Below are positions 46,401-60,339 of a stretch of DNA of 64,000 nucleotides, piece by piece. The stretch comes from Torreya grandis. Lineage: Eukaryota > Streptophyta > Pinopsida > Cupressales > Taxaceae. Where the stretch lies: NCBI GenBank assembly GCA_037957365.1, contig JARHVA010003168.1:1927501-1991500 (forward strand), written 5' to 3'. Under the pieces are notes generated by a model. It searched no databases. It saw only the letters and a list, made by a program, of their open reading frames with translations, and had not been told where the DNA came from. Each line of letters opens with the position of its first letter. Position 1 is the stretch's first letter. Position numbers and translations under genes: made by a program.

Positions 46401-49400
46401 CCAAGGGTCTATGGATCATGGAATCTGAGTTAAGAGAGTGTCTTATTAGTTATATTTGAGGTCTCAATGGATATCTTGTTCCAATACATCAATATAATAT
46501 TGGAATATTCTCATTTATACCCTTCTCTTATGCTCAGGGATGATCTATACATAGTGACTTTGGAGGAATTATAAAGGTGGGTCCATGTGATTTCTTGTAG
46601 GTGATTATTTACTCTTTCTATAGGTTATATAGTTATATGGATCATTACTAATGACCTTGATGGTTTTTGACAACCCTAAGGATTATTCAAACCTTGTTCA
46701 TATATTTTGGGATTTGAGTAAAGGATCCATACTTGTGAATGTTGACTGGTAAGGTCAAATGTAGCTTGAAACTTGAATACAAGGCTTAAACTGAGGTGAA
46801 ATGATAGTGCAAAGGTGGTCAAAAGGCATAAGTTATTTTAGGGCTTTAAAATGAACTATGGACTCACACCCAAGATGACCTACAATAAATTTAGACACCT
46901 ATATGTATATACTTAGCATAATAAAACACTTGGAGGCCACTAATGAGGCACATATAGTAAGAAAATGAAACCTAGGACTCTCCAAAGAACCTTAACCTTT
47001 GATAAATAACCTTAACTTCTATTAAAATAATTGTGAAGGTGTTTGAGTGTAGATTGGTATTTTATAGGTCTATAGGAATATGATGAAGCTTTAAAAACTT
47101 GAGATAAGGATATGTTGGTGTGAAATCAATACTTTGTGATGTGTGTCACTATATTTTAAAAATCGTAAAGCCACCATTAGATAGTATATTTCCATTTTAT
47201 GCAATGAAACCCATATCTATAGGTGATATCAATTGGAAGCAAAATTTTAGAAGGTTGGAGACCATTAATCATTCAAATTAGATTAAATAGATATGAGTAC
47301 CTTCAAGACACCATGATTAGACCTCTAAACACTATTCACCTTTAGATGTGTACATTGGATATCCTCTTAAAAAATGAAACCTTGCCTGAAGTCTATAGAC
47401 ACTAAAAGTTTGGACATTTCTCACCTATATATGCCCACACATGTGAACCAAATGATAAGTCCATGAAAAGACTTTGAAAGACTTGAAAAACTAGTAATAA
47501 TCAACAGTTTAATCAAATAGACTAGAAATTCAATGAAAATAATTTGTTATTTTTGGAAATAATAGAGTTTATTCCTATTTAATGAACAAGTCTGATTAGG
47601 ATAAATTAGTAAATAATATTCCTAATTAAGGCTACTTATTTTTGAAATTGAATTACAATTAGACATTTTCTAAAAATAGTAGTGAGAGAGATAAAATTAA
47701 ACTTAGCTTATTATAGAATGTTCTAACTGAGATAGGGTCTAAAATTTTGCATGCAAAACTAGGACACTATTGAAAATAGGTTCCTAAAATTTATATTTTG
47801 ATTGGATAGGATCACTAGAACTAGACACCATAGGATCTGGCACTTTAGTCTTCCCATGGAACTATTGTCCTTAGGATCTAATATTTTTGGGTTTTGTTTA
47901 ACTGCTCAGTGTGAGCCTATGTACCAAATTTTAGGTATTTGCTATTCACACATCTCCTTATAGAGCTAACATTTGTTTACTTTTATTTTCTATGAAATTT
48001 AATGAACTTGGAAAAATAGGGAAAAGGGGTTATATTGTGTAAGATGCATTGGATGTGCTTCACACCCCATGTGTGGGAATGTTGCCTACATACCAATACT
48101 CTGAAGAGGGATCAAGCCATATGTAGTTCTCCCTTTAATAGTGATTGGTACAATAGTTAATAAAATGGAATAAATTCTAAAACTAGGTATGCTTGAGATG
48201 GGTAGGGACTAGTCTAAAGACTTGATTTATCTTGAAAGTGTATAGGCTAGCTATATGTGGAGAATAGGGAGGATTACTTGAGTGGTCTTTCTTGTATTCT
48301 TGCTTGCTTGAATGATATTTACCAACCGATTCCAAATGATCTTTGAATTAGATTTCTTAGGTATTTATTGGCCATGAGTTAGATGAAACTAACTAGGTTG
48401 ACATAATGGACAAGAGGAATTAGGAAAAAATGGTAACGTAGGCTTAAAATGTTGTTGGATAGGAGCATTGAAAAGGGGACACCCTAGGGTCTATTACTAC
48501 TATCCAAATTTTGTGCTATTGTCCTAGGTAGATGAGACCTATGGGGATGTAATTGTCATGAAGATAGGGTATTGGCTTAGTTTAGGTCAAGTCTAGAAGG
48601 CCATAGATGACTGGGAATCATTGAAAACAAGCTTGAAAGGGTCTAGAGAGAAAACAAGAGGGACCTATGGATTAAGTATCTTTTTCCATTCTCAATTTAC
48701 CAATTTTTGCATTTTATATGAATACATCCCCCCCCCAAGTGAAATACTATGATAAAGGAAAATAGAAAGCATACCTAAACTTACCTACAAAGGTGAAGCC
48801 CATGAAGCTTGTGTGATGTTGAGTAATGCTAGATAGTGCATAGAGAACACATTGTGTAAGTATGAATATACAAAAGGGAAACAAAGAGTAGATAAATTCT
48901 TATTATATGAATTATAAAACAAGAACATAAAAAATTAAGTAAGAGAGGAAGATAAAGGAATGAATACACCTCATCAAGTACGTAAACTAATACAAAACCT
49001 ATTGTGATACTAAGTAAGGCTGAGTAATGCTAGATGTGATGGATGATGTTGTACCAAAATTTATATAAAAAATGGAGCTGAGTTCTCAATTACATAAAAG
49101 GTGGCTCAAGACTGAAAATACTAGCCCATTGGCTCCATCATTGCCTACTAAGTGAAGCTAGATGATCATGTTTACGATAATTGATGTTTGGACTATGTGT
49201 CCAATCCCTCTGAATAGGTGGCTCAAGAATACAAAAGCTAACCCTTTGGAACCATCATTTCCCCATGAATTGAATATATAAATTGATATTGGTATGAATA
49301 ATTATGTAATATGATATGGCTCATAAAACCCATGAATGTTCTATAAATTTGACAATGTGGCATGGATAGCTGAATATGTGCTAGAAATTAGGCCAATGTT

Positions 49401-51015
49401 GGCCAACTCAGAAAAGATGGAGATTAGGCTTGTATGAAAGCCACTCAAAAACTTGAGTACTCAATATGTGGAGGTTATAATTTTATGAAATACACTTGGA
49501 AATTATTCCAACCACCTAAATATGGAATAAGGCATGCAACTACTAAGAAAGTCTGGGTAATGCTGAAAACTAAAAGAAAAAAAGCAAAAGTGTTGTGTAA
49601 TCTACCCCTAATCGCTGATGTCTAAAACATAGATTTTGATCTAGAAGTTATACCAATTTACATATATAAAATTTTAAGTGAGGACCAATCATGTCATGCA
49701 TGATGCCCCCTATGTCTATATTCTCTAATTAAATTGTACTAAAAACTGCCTAACTGCATTAGGTCTCTATTAGGCCTAATGGTATTTTTGGTCCTTATGG
49801 GTGGTGACCAACTTATGTATTTGGTTTTCCACATGTTAAACATGTTTTTTCATCTATTCAAAGTTTTATCCAAATATTTATAGGTTTTTGGCTGACCAAT
49901 ATAGGTGAGAGCAAGAGTCAAGTATAAAAAGAATCTCTAATAGACCTAATTTGACTAGTTAGAATATTGAGGATATGAGCAAATTATATAGAGGTTTGGA
50001 AACAAGGTAGAGAGAATTAAGATAATAAAAATAGGTGTAATGAATATGTAATGAGGTTAAAATAGTGATTACATAGATGATGAGTAAGGTCATTTGACTT
50101 AATTCTACCAAGAACTGGGCTACTTTACCGAAGAGGCCTAATAAGTTGTTTGAGAGAGATATAAAAGTGAGATGAGAAAAAATAAGGTGGTAATAATTAT
50201 TTTAATGATCAAAATGTTTCTAAAGGTGATTAAAGGTTCTATGTGAGTGATTTGATGCTGAGTTGCCTAGGGTTTTGGTGCTTCCTTGAAATTTGATGCT
50301 TGTTAAAGGACTAGTTGAGTTAGTGCTTTATTAGTGAGGGGTTGGTACTCACTGTGGGGTTGGTGCCTCACTAAATCTTGATTAATTTCTCTTAGGAATG
50401 TATTCTAAGATATTTTCACTATAATTTATCCCCCAATGGGTTTCCCATATATATTTTGTGTTTATATGTTATATGCTTATGTGGATATTTGTTCATGCAT
50501 TGATTGATGTATGTATTTGAATGAGTACTTCATGAATGACAAGTGAAAGTGAATAAATATTTTAAGGATAATGATTCACACCCTCTTAGTATTTTTACTT
50601 AAAATAATTATATGATGCCTTTATATATGGTATAATATGTTATACATATCATTCTATGATTTTATTTGGTATCATTAATTTATTATCCCCCCAAGTCTAT
50701 CATATAGTTATGTACGAGATGCTTACCGATAATGAAAAAATGTAGAATGGGGGGTGGTTTAATGATTTTACACACTTTTTACTCATTTATTTGACATAGT
50801 TTTGAAGAATCAATGAGAAAGGTCTATGATGTCTCATGCAATTGTAAATGCTTTAGGGCATCCTATAGTAAATTCCTTTGAGAAGGAATAACAAAAATAT
50901 CCCATATCATCACATTTAAGCCAATATTCTTGACTTTATTAAACTATGTTAAAAGGGATCAAAGATAATTTTGCCTATAATTTTTTAATAGCCACCTCAT
51001 CTCACACTTACAGAC
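43454..51015. other. Long intergenic stretch, no gene recognised
   Basis: The ORFs here are short (45171-45398 minus, 75 codons; 49434-49625 plus, 63 codons) and match no family I know. A phrase aggtggctcaaga...catcattgcc near 49,100 returns near 49,218, and gtaatgctagat recurs near 48,825 and 49,027. A C-run lies near 48,729. It probably consists of retroelement remains too old to recognise, but that is inference. Confidence 0.4.
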
Positions 51016-51019
51016 TAAT

Positions 51020-52400
51020 CTAAGGTTGAATCTCTTTTTTCATGACTATTTCTATGTGTATTTGGAAGTTCCCTATGTGCATTCTTTCTTCGATGTCTAT
51101 GCACAAAACTTCAGATGTAGGAGTCAAGGGTGAAAAAGTTGGGGGAATAATAGAAGACAACACCCCTGAGAATGCCCTCCTTTTGAATCTCATGTTAAAA
51201 TAAATTAAGTTACTCCCTACACTACCCATTTCATTTTGATTCACATAGATGAGTTCATCATTTTTAATATTTAAGAGAGTTGTCTCACCTTTCTCCTATG
51301 CTTGTGCTTACATTTCCTCCCTTTGAAAATATAAAATGTTTACTTTCCCCTATTATGGAAATTCATTTTTTATTTTAGGTGTTTGATTCAAAATTACATT
51401 TACATATGCATCTTGATTATGTAATTGATCATATGGAAAGCACCATTCATAGTCTTGCACCATATTGTTCTACATAGGTACAAGGGTTCTATATGTGCTA
51501 GTAGTGTTATAGTTCTATGCATAAGATGGTATATTATATGGATATAGTTTTAATCTTGCATTCCACCTTGATAAGGATCATTTATAAGATGATAGGGATA
51601 ATTAAAGGGTTGGTAAGGCTAATAATGTTGTGTTTTCTACCTTTTATGTACTACTAGTTCATTTTCAAAGCTCTATATTAATGATTTAAGTTTGTGTAAA
51701 TAACATAGAGGTGAAATTGATGGAATTAGCTGGATATTTGTAATAAGTATGGGTGATAGAGTCATAAATGAGATCAAGGTAGGTTTAATTTTAGATGAGG
51801 GCTCAAGGAATAAAGGCTAGAGGGTCTAGGCACAATTTTCCCTTCTTGGATCAAACAATTATCTATACACACAAAATCCTCATATGCATTAGGAAATACA
51901 ATTCCTCTCATGGATTGAATAATCATGGACCCATCACTATTTAGAGATCTTAAAAAATATAAAAACCTAGTATTAGGATAAGGTTTGACTAATAGTGGGA
52001 TTCGATTCCAAGTCTTCTAGAATCTAAAGTTAAAGTTGACCATTAGCTCATGTGGATTCATTTTAATGGAAGTGAGTTGCTCCATCAATGATAGGTGTTC
52101 ACTCTTCTCTTCAAATTATCTACGTATTTTTGCACCTATCTCATCCCAATTTTGAATAGCATCAAGATATAAACCTCACCACTGGAGCGCTCTTCCTTTC
52201 AAATAAGATTTAGGGATTCTCACTAAAACATTATTTTTAGTTACATTATGGATAGATAAAATGTTTGTAATATCTTTTATGTGCTCTATAGGGGTATTAT
52301 ATTTCTCTCTAGTAAAATATGGGATGCTCTTAAGAGCATATATGAGATATCATCATACTATGGGAAGGTCAATAGACTACCTCCATTAAAGGGAATAGTA
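51020..52400 (-). pseudogene. Ty3/gypsy-like gag remnant, minus strand
   Basis: Read from about 52,340 downwards on the minus strand. PYFTREKYNTPIEHIKDI is followed by SYLKGRALQW (52,180-52,210), NWDEIGAKIR, EEKSEHLSLMEQLTSIKMNP and RFLYFLRSLNSDGSMIIQSM. The LKGxALxW and late FEEQF-like pattern is that of the retrotransposon gag domain (Retrotrans_gag). The reading is cut by TAG and TGA, including one right after LQW where a second Trp is usual. The open stretch 51020-51244 may be its tail. No protease or RT follows on the left. The 5' side is next to the gag-only element at 52,810, which may have inserted into this older one. Confidence 0.65.
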
Positions 52401-52809
52401 TTCTTCTTGGTATGGGGAATATACCAAATGGGGGAGTAGACTGAGCTCTAGAGGAATACCATCTTAATCACTAAATATTTTGATAGGTGATAGGGATTAT
52501 TTAAATATTATTGTTCTAGTAAATACGTTTAATTTAATAAAATTAATATTAGTACCTATTGAATATGATCTTGTTTGTCTTGGGATATAGATAAAGAACT
52601 AATATTTTCAAACCAAGCATACTTGGATTTTATAGGTTCTTTGTAGAGTGTATTAAACACTATTAACTAATAATAACACTAATACTTAGTTAAATCTTTG
52701 AATTGGGTTCATTAGGCATGCAAGAAATTATTATCATTTAAAAAGTGCACCCATGGATAACTTATAGTGTAGGGATGATTAAAGATGGGCATAGAGCATG
52801 AATGTTTGG
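52401..52809. other. Short spacer before the gag-only element
   Basis: No gene seen. The last five bases (tttgg, 52805-52809) resemble cttgg at 61582-61586 and are read as target duplication. Confidence 0.5.
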
Positions 52810-54049
52810 TGTATGAATTTAGAAATGCATCATGTCTATAAATCAATCCTGACTCAGAGAATATAGATCATACAATAAATTTTTGACTAGGGACACATTA
52901 GATAAAATGTGAACATGACCAATATGGGGATCTACTAGACCTGATTAGGGGATATTTTATCACAATACACAATGTTAGGAAGGGTTAAAAAGCATCCACT
53001 CAAGCACAATAATTAAATAAAACTCATGGAGTCCTATGTTTTATATTCATGAAACCAATAACAGGTAAAGTAACATCTAATTTAGTTTTCACCAAAGCTT
53101 GTGACACAAAGTGGGGGTTAGAAATAATAAAAGTAAACATGCATAGAAGACATACTCATGTTAATGTATATGGAAACTAATGCATGAAAGATAAGTAAAA
53201 ATGAATATCTATATACTCTTATAAAGGAGTAATGAATTTAGGAATACCTACCTTTGAAGGAAAACCCATCGAGCCTTAATCTTTGCCTTAGCCAAGGTGT
53301 TTCACAAGTGGTTGTTGTTGTATGTAAGGATGATATGGATAAATAAGATCTAGGCTACACAACCTATCAATGCATTGAAAAGACTTATCCACAAGATAAG
53401 ATCCATATCTCTCAATAAATTATGAAACCCTAAGCTTTCTCCTCATGTAGATTGGTAGATAAGCAAATTAATAATATCTCTTACTTCTTATTCTATTCTC
53501 TATATAATGCATAAATGAACTTGTATATATGGGCTGATCTAACCCTAAATCCTTCTAAAAGTTTTAGTTGAAAGGGTCAACCTTATTACCTAGCATAATT
53601 TTAGACAATAATTCACTAGGTCATGAGCTAGGTCAGGTAAGAGCTGACCTAGACCCTAAGTTAATTTCACTCAAAACTATACAAGGTCAACCCAGTCGAC
53701 CTAGTATAGTAAATAAAGGCTGAAAACTATATAGAGTCAATAGTCTTTACCTAGTATAGTGAACATTCAAAAGGGGGTTAAGGCTAGGAAAAAGGGGGGA
53801 AAATGAAGGAAATGACTAAGTAATGTCCAATAGAGAAGAAAAATATTATGGATAAGGTTTTTAGTAGACAAGTGTGTAGATAACAAGTAGAAAAAGGGAT
53901 AACAGTCTTACAAAGCACCAATGCTATGCCTACCCCTATCTTGGTGAACCCCTTAAAGTGTGCACTCTAGGAGATTGAGACTTGATGTGTTACTACAAGA
54001 TACAAAGTGTCAGTAATTGATAAAAGTTTGAAAATATTATGTGTATACA
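52810..54049 (-). repeat. 3' LTR of the gag-only element
   Basis: It aligns with 60340-61581 throughout (shared blocks such as gaccaatatggggatct, gggagtcctatgttttata, cacaagataagatccatatc). It contains two or three copies of a motif like gtcgacctagtatagt...aaactatatagag. Confidence 0.9.
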
Positions 54050-54066
54050 TATACCCCACTCAAATC
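54050..54066 (-). other. Polypurine-tract-like sequence
   Basis: On the minus strand TTTGAGTGGGGTATA leads directly into the TGTATACACA start of the 3' LTR. It is short and partly mixed; the call rests on position. Confidence 0.45.
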
Positions 54067-54511
54067 TCATCATGTGTCATATGAGTGCAACAAAGTATCG
54101 TGCTTTGAGAATAGAACATGATAACACATAACAATGATGCTAAGTAAAATACTGTAAGGAGAAAATGAGATAAATGAAAGGATAAAATTTAAAAACACAT
54201 ACCTTTACTTACCTTAGTGTTATAGATAAATAATTAGAGTGAAAGATAAGTGAAGGTGTCTAATGTGAATAAAAATAGGTGAACCTATAGAGATTAATGC
54301 AAAAAAGAGTGAAAAATCAAAATGTTTAGAATATAGGCAAACAATAATGAAAAATGAGTTAGTAGAGATAACTATATGAGGGTCTGAAGAGAATTGGAAA
54401 ATTAGGATTTTTGAGGCAAGGTTAGAACCAAAAAGATTGAGGGAAAATGATTGATAAAAGGATGGGAAATGAATGGCAAAATGATATCAAATGAATGATG
54501 AAATGATTTTA

Positions 54512-54690
54512 GAACAAAATACATCACATTTGAAATCATGGAAAACATAAATAACCAAAATAAATGTATAACATACTAAATCACATTGGCAAGTATGTAA
54601 AACATAAATGGAAAAAAGGAATGTAGAACATACTAAATCACATTTGGAAGCATGTAAAATATGAATTATAAATGAGATATTAATGCAAAA
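54512..54690. repeat. 57-bp minisatellite, three units
   Basis: tcacatt recurs at 54524, 54581 and 54638 within a longer shared unit (acatactaaatcacattt...gtaaaacataaat). As 57 is 19 codons, the minus strand shows a 19-residue repeat (KCDLVC) in a 76-codon open stretch. This is more likely a result of the repeat than a gene. Confidence 0.8.
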
Positions 54691-57150
54691 AAACTCTAAT
54701 AAATATCTAAGTGACAAGTAACCCTATGTAAGATAATCATGTTTAATCAAACATAAAGAAACCACAAAATGGCTGAAAATAAAGTTTTAAAGCAATATGT
54801 AATATAAGTATGTCAAATGAAGGTGAATAAATCATAAATAAGTGAAAATGAAATGTAATTCAAGATTTAAGATAAACATGAAGAATTCATGCATAAAGAG
54901 AAATATGTAAGAATTCCAAATGACATATAAGATAAGTGAAGTCTATAAAAATCAAATAAGAACATGATGGAGAAACAAAAATCAAAATCTCTAAAGGATG
55001 AAAACTCAAACTTAGTGCTTGTTTTGAGATATAGTGTAAGAAAAAAAAAACCTAATGACATGAATAGTATATAAATGAGATTGTGTGGTAAAAAAATGGT
55101 GTAAATGTGTTTATGAGGAAGGCCTGGTCCTATCCATGGTCTTACAATGCAACTCACAAACTATAAACTAAGAGGCATAATAAGGTAGATATGAGAAAAT
55201 ATGTGATCAACTAAAATAACTATACAAAAATGGGAATATAACAAAATTATGATGTAAATAATTAATTTGAGGTACCACATGGGTGATGTGAACATCCTTA
55301 GTAATAATGAGGAACACTAGAAAAGTTAGAAAGATTAGGAACTATCAACACCAAGGACTTAGGACATTTTGAATAATGAACACAAAGTTTGGGATAACAA
55401 GTGAAGTATATAAATCATCCCATGAAGCCTATATGCATGAAAATTAAAATGGACCTACCTTTTCACAACATGTTCCCCATTCTTTAGTACCCCTTATAAA
55501 TCCATCGATCTACTATGAAGATTGGGTACTTGTGTGAGAAAGTATGTAGTACTAAAAGACTTTTTTTATTTTTATTTTATAATCTACTAGCCTACCACAA
55601 CCTAATAGACCTTGGCTCTATCATGAGGCTAACTATGGAGTTTTGAGCTTTGAATATAAAAAGGATATGTTCTTTGAATCACATCTTTTAGTATGATTTG
55701 ACTTTTTTAATTTTTAAATTTGACTTTTAGATCATTACCTTTTGTTAAATGATTTAGATTTTAACATTCTTGATGGATTTTTTCTATTCATCCTCCATAA
55801 AGATTTAGAAAACCAAAAATGGGTGTTAAAAATTAAAAACACAAGAGAGCTTACACTTGATCACTAGATAAAAGGACCTAAAGACGAAATTATCTAAAGA
55901 CTCCAATAATTTCCAACAAGTAAGTGTGCAATCTCAATGTTGACTGATGTGAGCTTTAAATGAAAGGAAATAAGGGAAATATGGGGATCATGAGAGATCC
56001 ATATATGTAATAAGTGATATAATGATGAATATGATCATAACTGATCATAAAGAGGTAAAATAGTGTTATAAAATGGATAAGTCTATGCTTATGATAGTCA
56101 TGTCACTAGAGAAAGCATACCAGCCTTAAAAATATCTATCAAAAGCACCAATAATAGTAGTAGTCATCACAAAAATTTATTTTAAAGATGTTTTAATTTG
56201 GTAATTTGTGATTAAATCTAGGTCCCATCCATGGTCTTACACTTCAACTCACAAGGTGAACGCCAATGAGGTGAATGGTAAATAAGGGGGGAAATAATCA
56301 TAATGCTACAAAGGCAAAGTATGAGATAAAAAACAAAAATGAAAGACATATATAAGGACCAAAATGGAAAAAAATGCCAAATGTAATTTGTAATAAAACC
56401 AAATAACATAAAGGAAAACAATGGTGCTATTAAATTGAAATTAAAAGAAGTAAAATGCATAAAAACAAAGAAACATGAGACAAAAATAATAAGATCTATG
56501 CTAATGTCTATATCAAATATGAACATGTAAAATACAAGTTTATAAGTCTTGAAAGGTTTCTTGAAGTTGAATTTGGTTTTTATTATGCATTTTAGAATAA
56601 GAGTGGTAATTATAAGATGCCCTAATGGGTAAGTGGATGTGTATAGGCATCACGTGATGTCTCAAAGTTTGAAGGGACATGCAGATGGGCATTGAAAGAT
56701 GCCACAATATGTGAGGTGGAGTGAGGTAACATTAAAACATTAAAATAAATTACATTGGGTTGGTAGGTGCATTTGAAGATAGTTAAATGTGTTGGTTCTT
56801 TATATTTTAAGAAGGTTGAATTTTACATAGGATGTGTAGGAGAGGTATGAGGAGGTAAAGGAGGTAAAGGAGGACCATGTATGATATGTTGTGGAGTAAG
56901 CATTTGAACTAGGTAATCTTTTGGTTCATGTGACCTAAGAGGTTGAGGGTAAATGGATGCAACAATATGTTTAAAGTTGTTCATGCTAGATATTCTTTTC
57001 TCATTAGTGTCGAAAGAAGGATCAATTATGGTTTGAATAAAATTAGTGGATGAGGTGTAGGTATGGGATAATTATTGTTGATCATTAGGTAGTTGATGTT
57101 GATGTGATTATGGTTCTTGAGATTGAATTTGAGAAACTTGAAGATATTCT
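54691..57150. other. Inside of the gag-only element, no pol recognised
   Basis: The minus-strand open stretches 54867-55157 and 56218-56526 are hydrophobic and look like chance frames in A+T-rich DNA. A phrase ccatccatggtcttaca...caactcacaa occurs near 55,130 and again near 56,224. None of the pol motifs (DSG/DTG, YVDD-like, DNGxEF-like) was found. Confidence 0.5.
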
Positions 57151-57984
57151 TAATAATGTTGTTTTATGAGAATATCAAGATTGAAATGCAGACTAAGAAA
57201 GGAAGAAAGAATAAAATGGTGAAGATCATGAAAAGACTCATGAGAATGACCTATAGTAGCATTCCACCAAAAAAAATTATCATGATTGTAACATTTTTGA
57301 AGAGGTTTGGAAGGATCAATGATCATTAGTTTAGAGGGTGACAATTTTTTCTTAAGTTGTTCTAGACTCAAGAGAGGGTGGGTTGGGTTAAAATTAGTTG
57401 AACTAGATACTCCATTTTGAGGTTGGGGAGGCTTAGATGAATCTATGTTATGAGAAAATGATTGAAAATTTTATTTAGTAGTTATTTGAGGTATTTTAAA
57501 TTGATTCATAAGAAAGTCTTACCTTTTTACTTGGTTTAAGGCTTCTTCTAAAGTCTTAGGTGAAAAGATTAAAAAAATTATTGAAGGGGAACTTTCAAAA
57601 TAGTAACAAAAAGTTTTAAAAAAGTATCATAATTCATTTTATGGTCCACAATATGAGTGAGAGACTTCCATCATATCTTGAAAGTATGATAAAATTCATT
57701 AGGAAGTTACATGGCATTGATAAAATGGCTAAGGTAATTTTTAGGAAGGTCATCGTGTTGGAATTCCTTCACTAGATCATTGACTAAATCCTCTAGTTGT
57801 GAGATGGAATGTCTAGGAATTTTTTTGTACCATTCAAGTACATCACCAAAAAAGATTTTGGCTAAGAGATTTGTGGTATCAAATGTGTTAGTTTGGACAA
57901 ATTCCTTATATATATTACTAAAATACTTATTAAATATTGTAGGGTCCTTAGTCCCATTATATGTGATAGTTGGAGAAATGTTTC

Positions 57985-58023
<39 letters not shown>

Positions 58024-58420
58024 ATGAATAAGGATAAAGGTTCATTTTGAATATTTTAAATCATTTTGTTATTCATTTGAGGTTGAGAGATGATATCCCC
58101 ATTGGCATCTCTAAGAGGGGGAGGGTCAAAATTTTGATTTTGTTGAGACAGGATGACTTGAGGTGGTTGACTAGTCATGTTTAATAATTATTGTTACATG
58201 TTCATCATTTGATAATGATTATTAGTTTGCATGATGTTCATTTGTTGAACTATGTGTGAAATAAATTGAATTGTGTGAATTTGTGCATAACTCTTTGAAG
58301 GTGGGGTATTAGTGTTGATAGGAGGGGAATTATTTGGTGGAAGATTCCCAAAATTAGTATTGGGAGGAGGATTAGGATGAATAACCTCAACTACATTACA
58401 TTATATAGTGATTAGTTTTG
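57150..58420 (-). pseudogene. Gag pseudogene of the gag-only element
   Basis: From about 58,420 a Pro/Asn/Gln-rich N-terminal part (NLPPNNSPPINTNTPPS, then QQMNIMQTNNHYQMMNM) leads to a (TA)16 run at 57989-58020 that changes the frame. Then TYNGTKDPTIFNKYFSNI, LAKIFFGDVLEWYKKIP, SISQLEDLVNDLVKEF and LPKNYLSHFINAM follow. That is the Retrotrans_gag pattern YxGxxDPxxxxxxF ... LxGxAxxWYxxLP ... SIxSxxxLxxxFxxxF. After stops, a piece at 57150-57371 (CYNHDNFF..., ATIGHSHESFHDL) looks like a zinc-knuckle or YCxxHxxxGHxxExC region with Cys residues lost. That last part is weak. Confidence 0.75.
57989..58020. repeat. (TA)16 microsatellite inside gag
   Basis: A pure TA run within the gag frame, read as a Tyr-Ile run on both strands. 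The N-terminal gag frame and the core gag frame differ on its two sides. Confidence 0.95.
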
Positions 58421-58627
58421 GAATAGGATAAGATGAAGGAAGAAAGTGAATAGTTTTATCTGAAGTAATGAAATAAGTGAGGTTATGATCTAAATCCTTG
58501 ATGATGAAATGTTCTTAACTAAGGGTAGGCTAAAAATATGTCATCATTATGAAATAAGACATATAACCACACAAGGAATAGGTACAAAAATCAAATAGAT
58601 AGGAAGAGATAGATAAGTGTACAAAGT

Positions 58628-58945
58628 TGACTAGGTCAACCTATTACAAGAAACTAAGGCTAAAAATTGTACATAGTTGATAGTGTCAACCTAAAACTAG
58701 AGATTGAGGCTAAAAAATATAGATTCCACAATGCTGACCTAGTTTAGGAGACTGAGGCTAAAAACTATACAGAGTCGATAGTGTTGACCTAGTACAAAAA
58801 CCTGAGGCTAAAAACTATATAGAGTCAATAACATTGACCTAGTAAAAAAAACTATGACTAAAAAACTATATAGAGTCAACAATGTCGACCTAGTACAAAA
58901 AACCAAGGCTAAAAACTATAAAGAGTAACCAGTGTTGACCTTGTA
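58628..58945. repeat. 50-bp tandem repeat in the leader, about six units
   Basis: gaggctaaaaactatataga with gtYgatagtgttgacctagt recurs at steps of 52, 48, 50, 50 and 50 bp (landmarks near 58,654, 58,706, 58,754, 58,804, 58,854 and 58,904). Related single copies occur near 59,660-59,790 and 60,000-60,130, and in both LTRs. Confidence 0.85.
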
Positions 58946-60316
58946 TAGAAATAGAAAAAAAATTGAAAGTACTTTTGAAAACAAGAAATTGAAGGAAACA
59001 CATAATCAATTGGGTCAATGAGGTTGATCCAATTGAGACACATATCACAAAACCTTGCAACAACACTAGATAATGAAATTTTTTGTAATACAACATACAT
59101 TTTATCAAAGAGAAAGCAATCAACTTGGAAAGTAAATGCTAACTAGATTTTCATCCTGATGTTGTTAGATTATTAGAGTATGATTTTAAGTGTGATATAA
59201 AGTTGGTTGTAAGGAACTATAAACCAATCTACATATGGTTTTATTATTTATATTGGCAATGGTATTATCTTGGTATTGGTTCATACCTCCTCACTTCACA
59301 TACTTAAATGATAAGGGTGTTGAGTGCTTAGCCAATATATTCAATTAACCATGTGTTTATACTTGGCTAGAAAACCAAGTTGGCTTCCCCCTTGGTGATG
59401 AAATCCAAGTAGGTAGGTCTTGGGTAGACAATTGACGAAATTCATTTTTAAGATTTTGTGATTTTGTAGTGTGTGCGTAAAAGAGAAAATAGTGTAACAA
59501 AATTCCATATTAAAACCACATGATTAGACTATGATATTTATTTTAAGCATGCAAGCAATAGTGTGAGCTAATTACTAACATATAAGTGTTAATTATAACT
59601 TTGAAACATAGTACAATGTTTATTTAGATGAAATTATATGTAGAGATTATAGAACAGAGTTGACAGTGTCACTTTTGTACTATAGAAGCAAGGGTCTAAA
59701 AAAGAACTACATCGATAGTGTTAACCTAGTTTTCCAGATAGAATATAAAATACAAAACTATTTTGATAGGGTCAACCTAGTTGACTATATATGGGAAATT
59801 TTAAATATTTTAAACTATGAAAAATAGAACTATAAGGACTAAAAAATATGATAGAGAAGGATAGAAATGAACCTTGTTGGGTTAGAGGATGCATAGGAAG
59901 ATAAGATTTCTATTAAAGTACCCTAATTTATACTTGCAAATTCTACTAACTATATTGACTAGGTTGACCTAGTTTTGCAAATCTTGTTTGATAAAAACTT
60001 GAAAAATTTACTACATTGATATGGTCAACCTAGTATGCTAAACTAGATGCCTAAAAGTGTATAGAGTCAACTAGGCTGACCTAGTAGTCAAAACTAGATT
60101 CTTTAAAATATACAAGCTCAACTAAATCGATATATTAGTCTAAAATGGAAGTATGGAATACCTACACAAACAAAATATAATTTTATTGATGCAATTGTAT
60201 GTTAAACCTACACATAGAAGTTAGAACTATGTCAACACTATCAACCTAGTATCACAAATATTTACAAATAAAATGATATAATAATGAAAAATGTGAAATA
60301 AAACATACAAGGGTTA
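58946..60316. other. Leader region of the gag-only element
   Basis: About 1.9 kb lies between PBS and gag, with scattered copies of the gtcaacctagt motif. The minus-strand open stretches at 58890-59123 overlap the repeats and are not taken as genes. Confidence 0.5.
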
Positions 60317-60336
60317 GATTCACATTAGGTTCACCA
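60317..60336 (-). other. Primer-binding site, tRNA-Trp-like
   Basis: On the minus strand TGGTGAACCTAATGTGAATC starts 3 bases after the 5' LTR. The complement of the 3' end of plant tRNA-Trp, as I recall it, is TGGTGAACCCGACGTGAATC. The three differences are C-to-T or G-to-A within or beside CG sites, as expected of methylation decay. The tRNA assignment is from memory. Confidence 0.65.
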
Positions 60337-60339
60337 TAA

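Noticed and set aside
54487..54717. 76-codon ORF with a 19-residue Cys-rich repeat
   Set aside because: The repeat equals a 57-bp minisatellite, so the open frame follows from the tandem copies. No start context or family supports a gene.
57780..58031. 83-codon plus-strand ORF ending in a Tyr-Ile run
   Set aside because: It is the antisense shadow of the gag pseudogene and the TA microsatellite.
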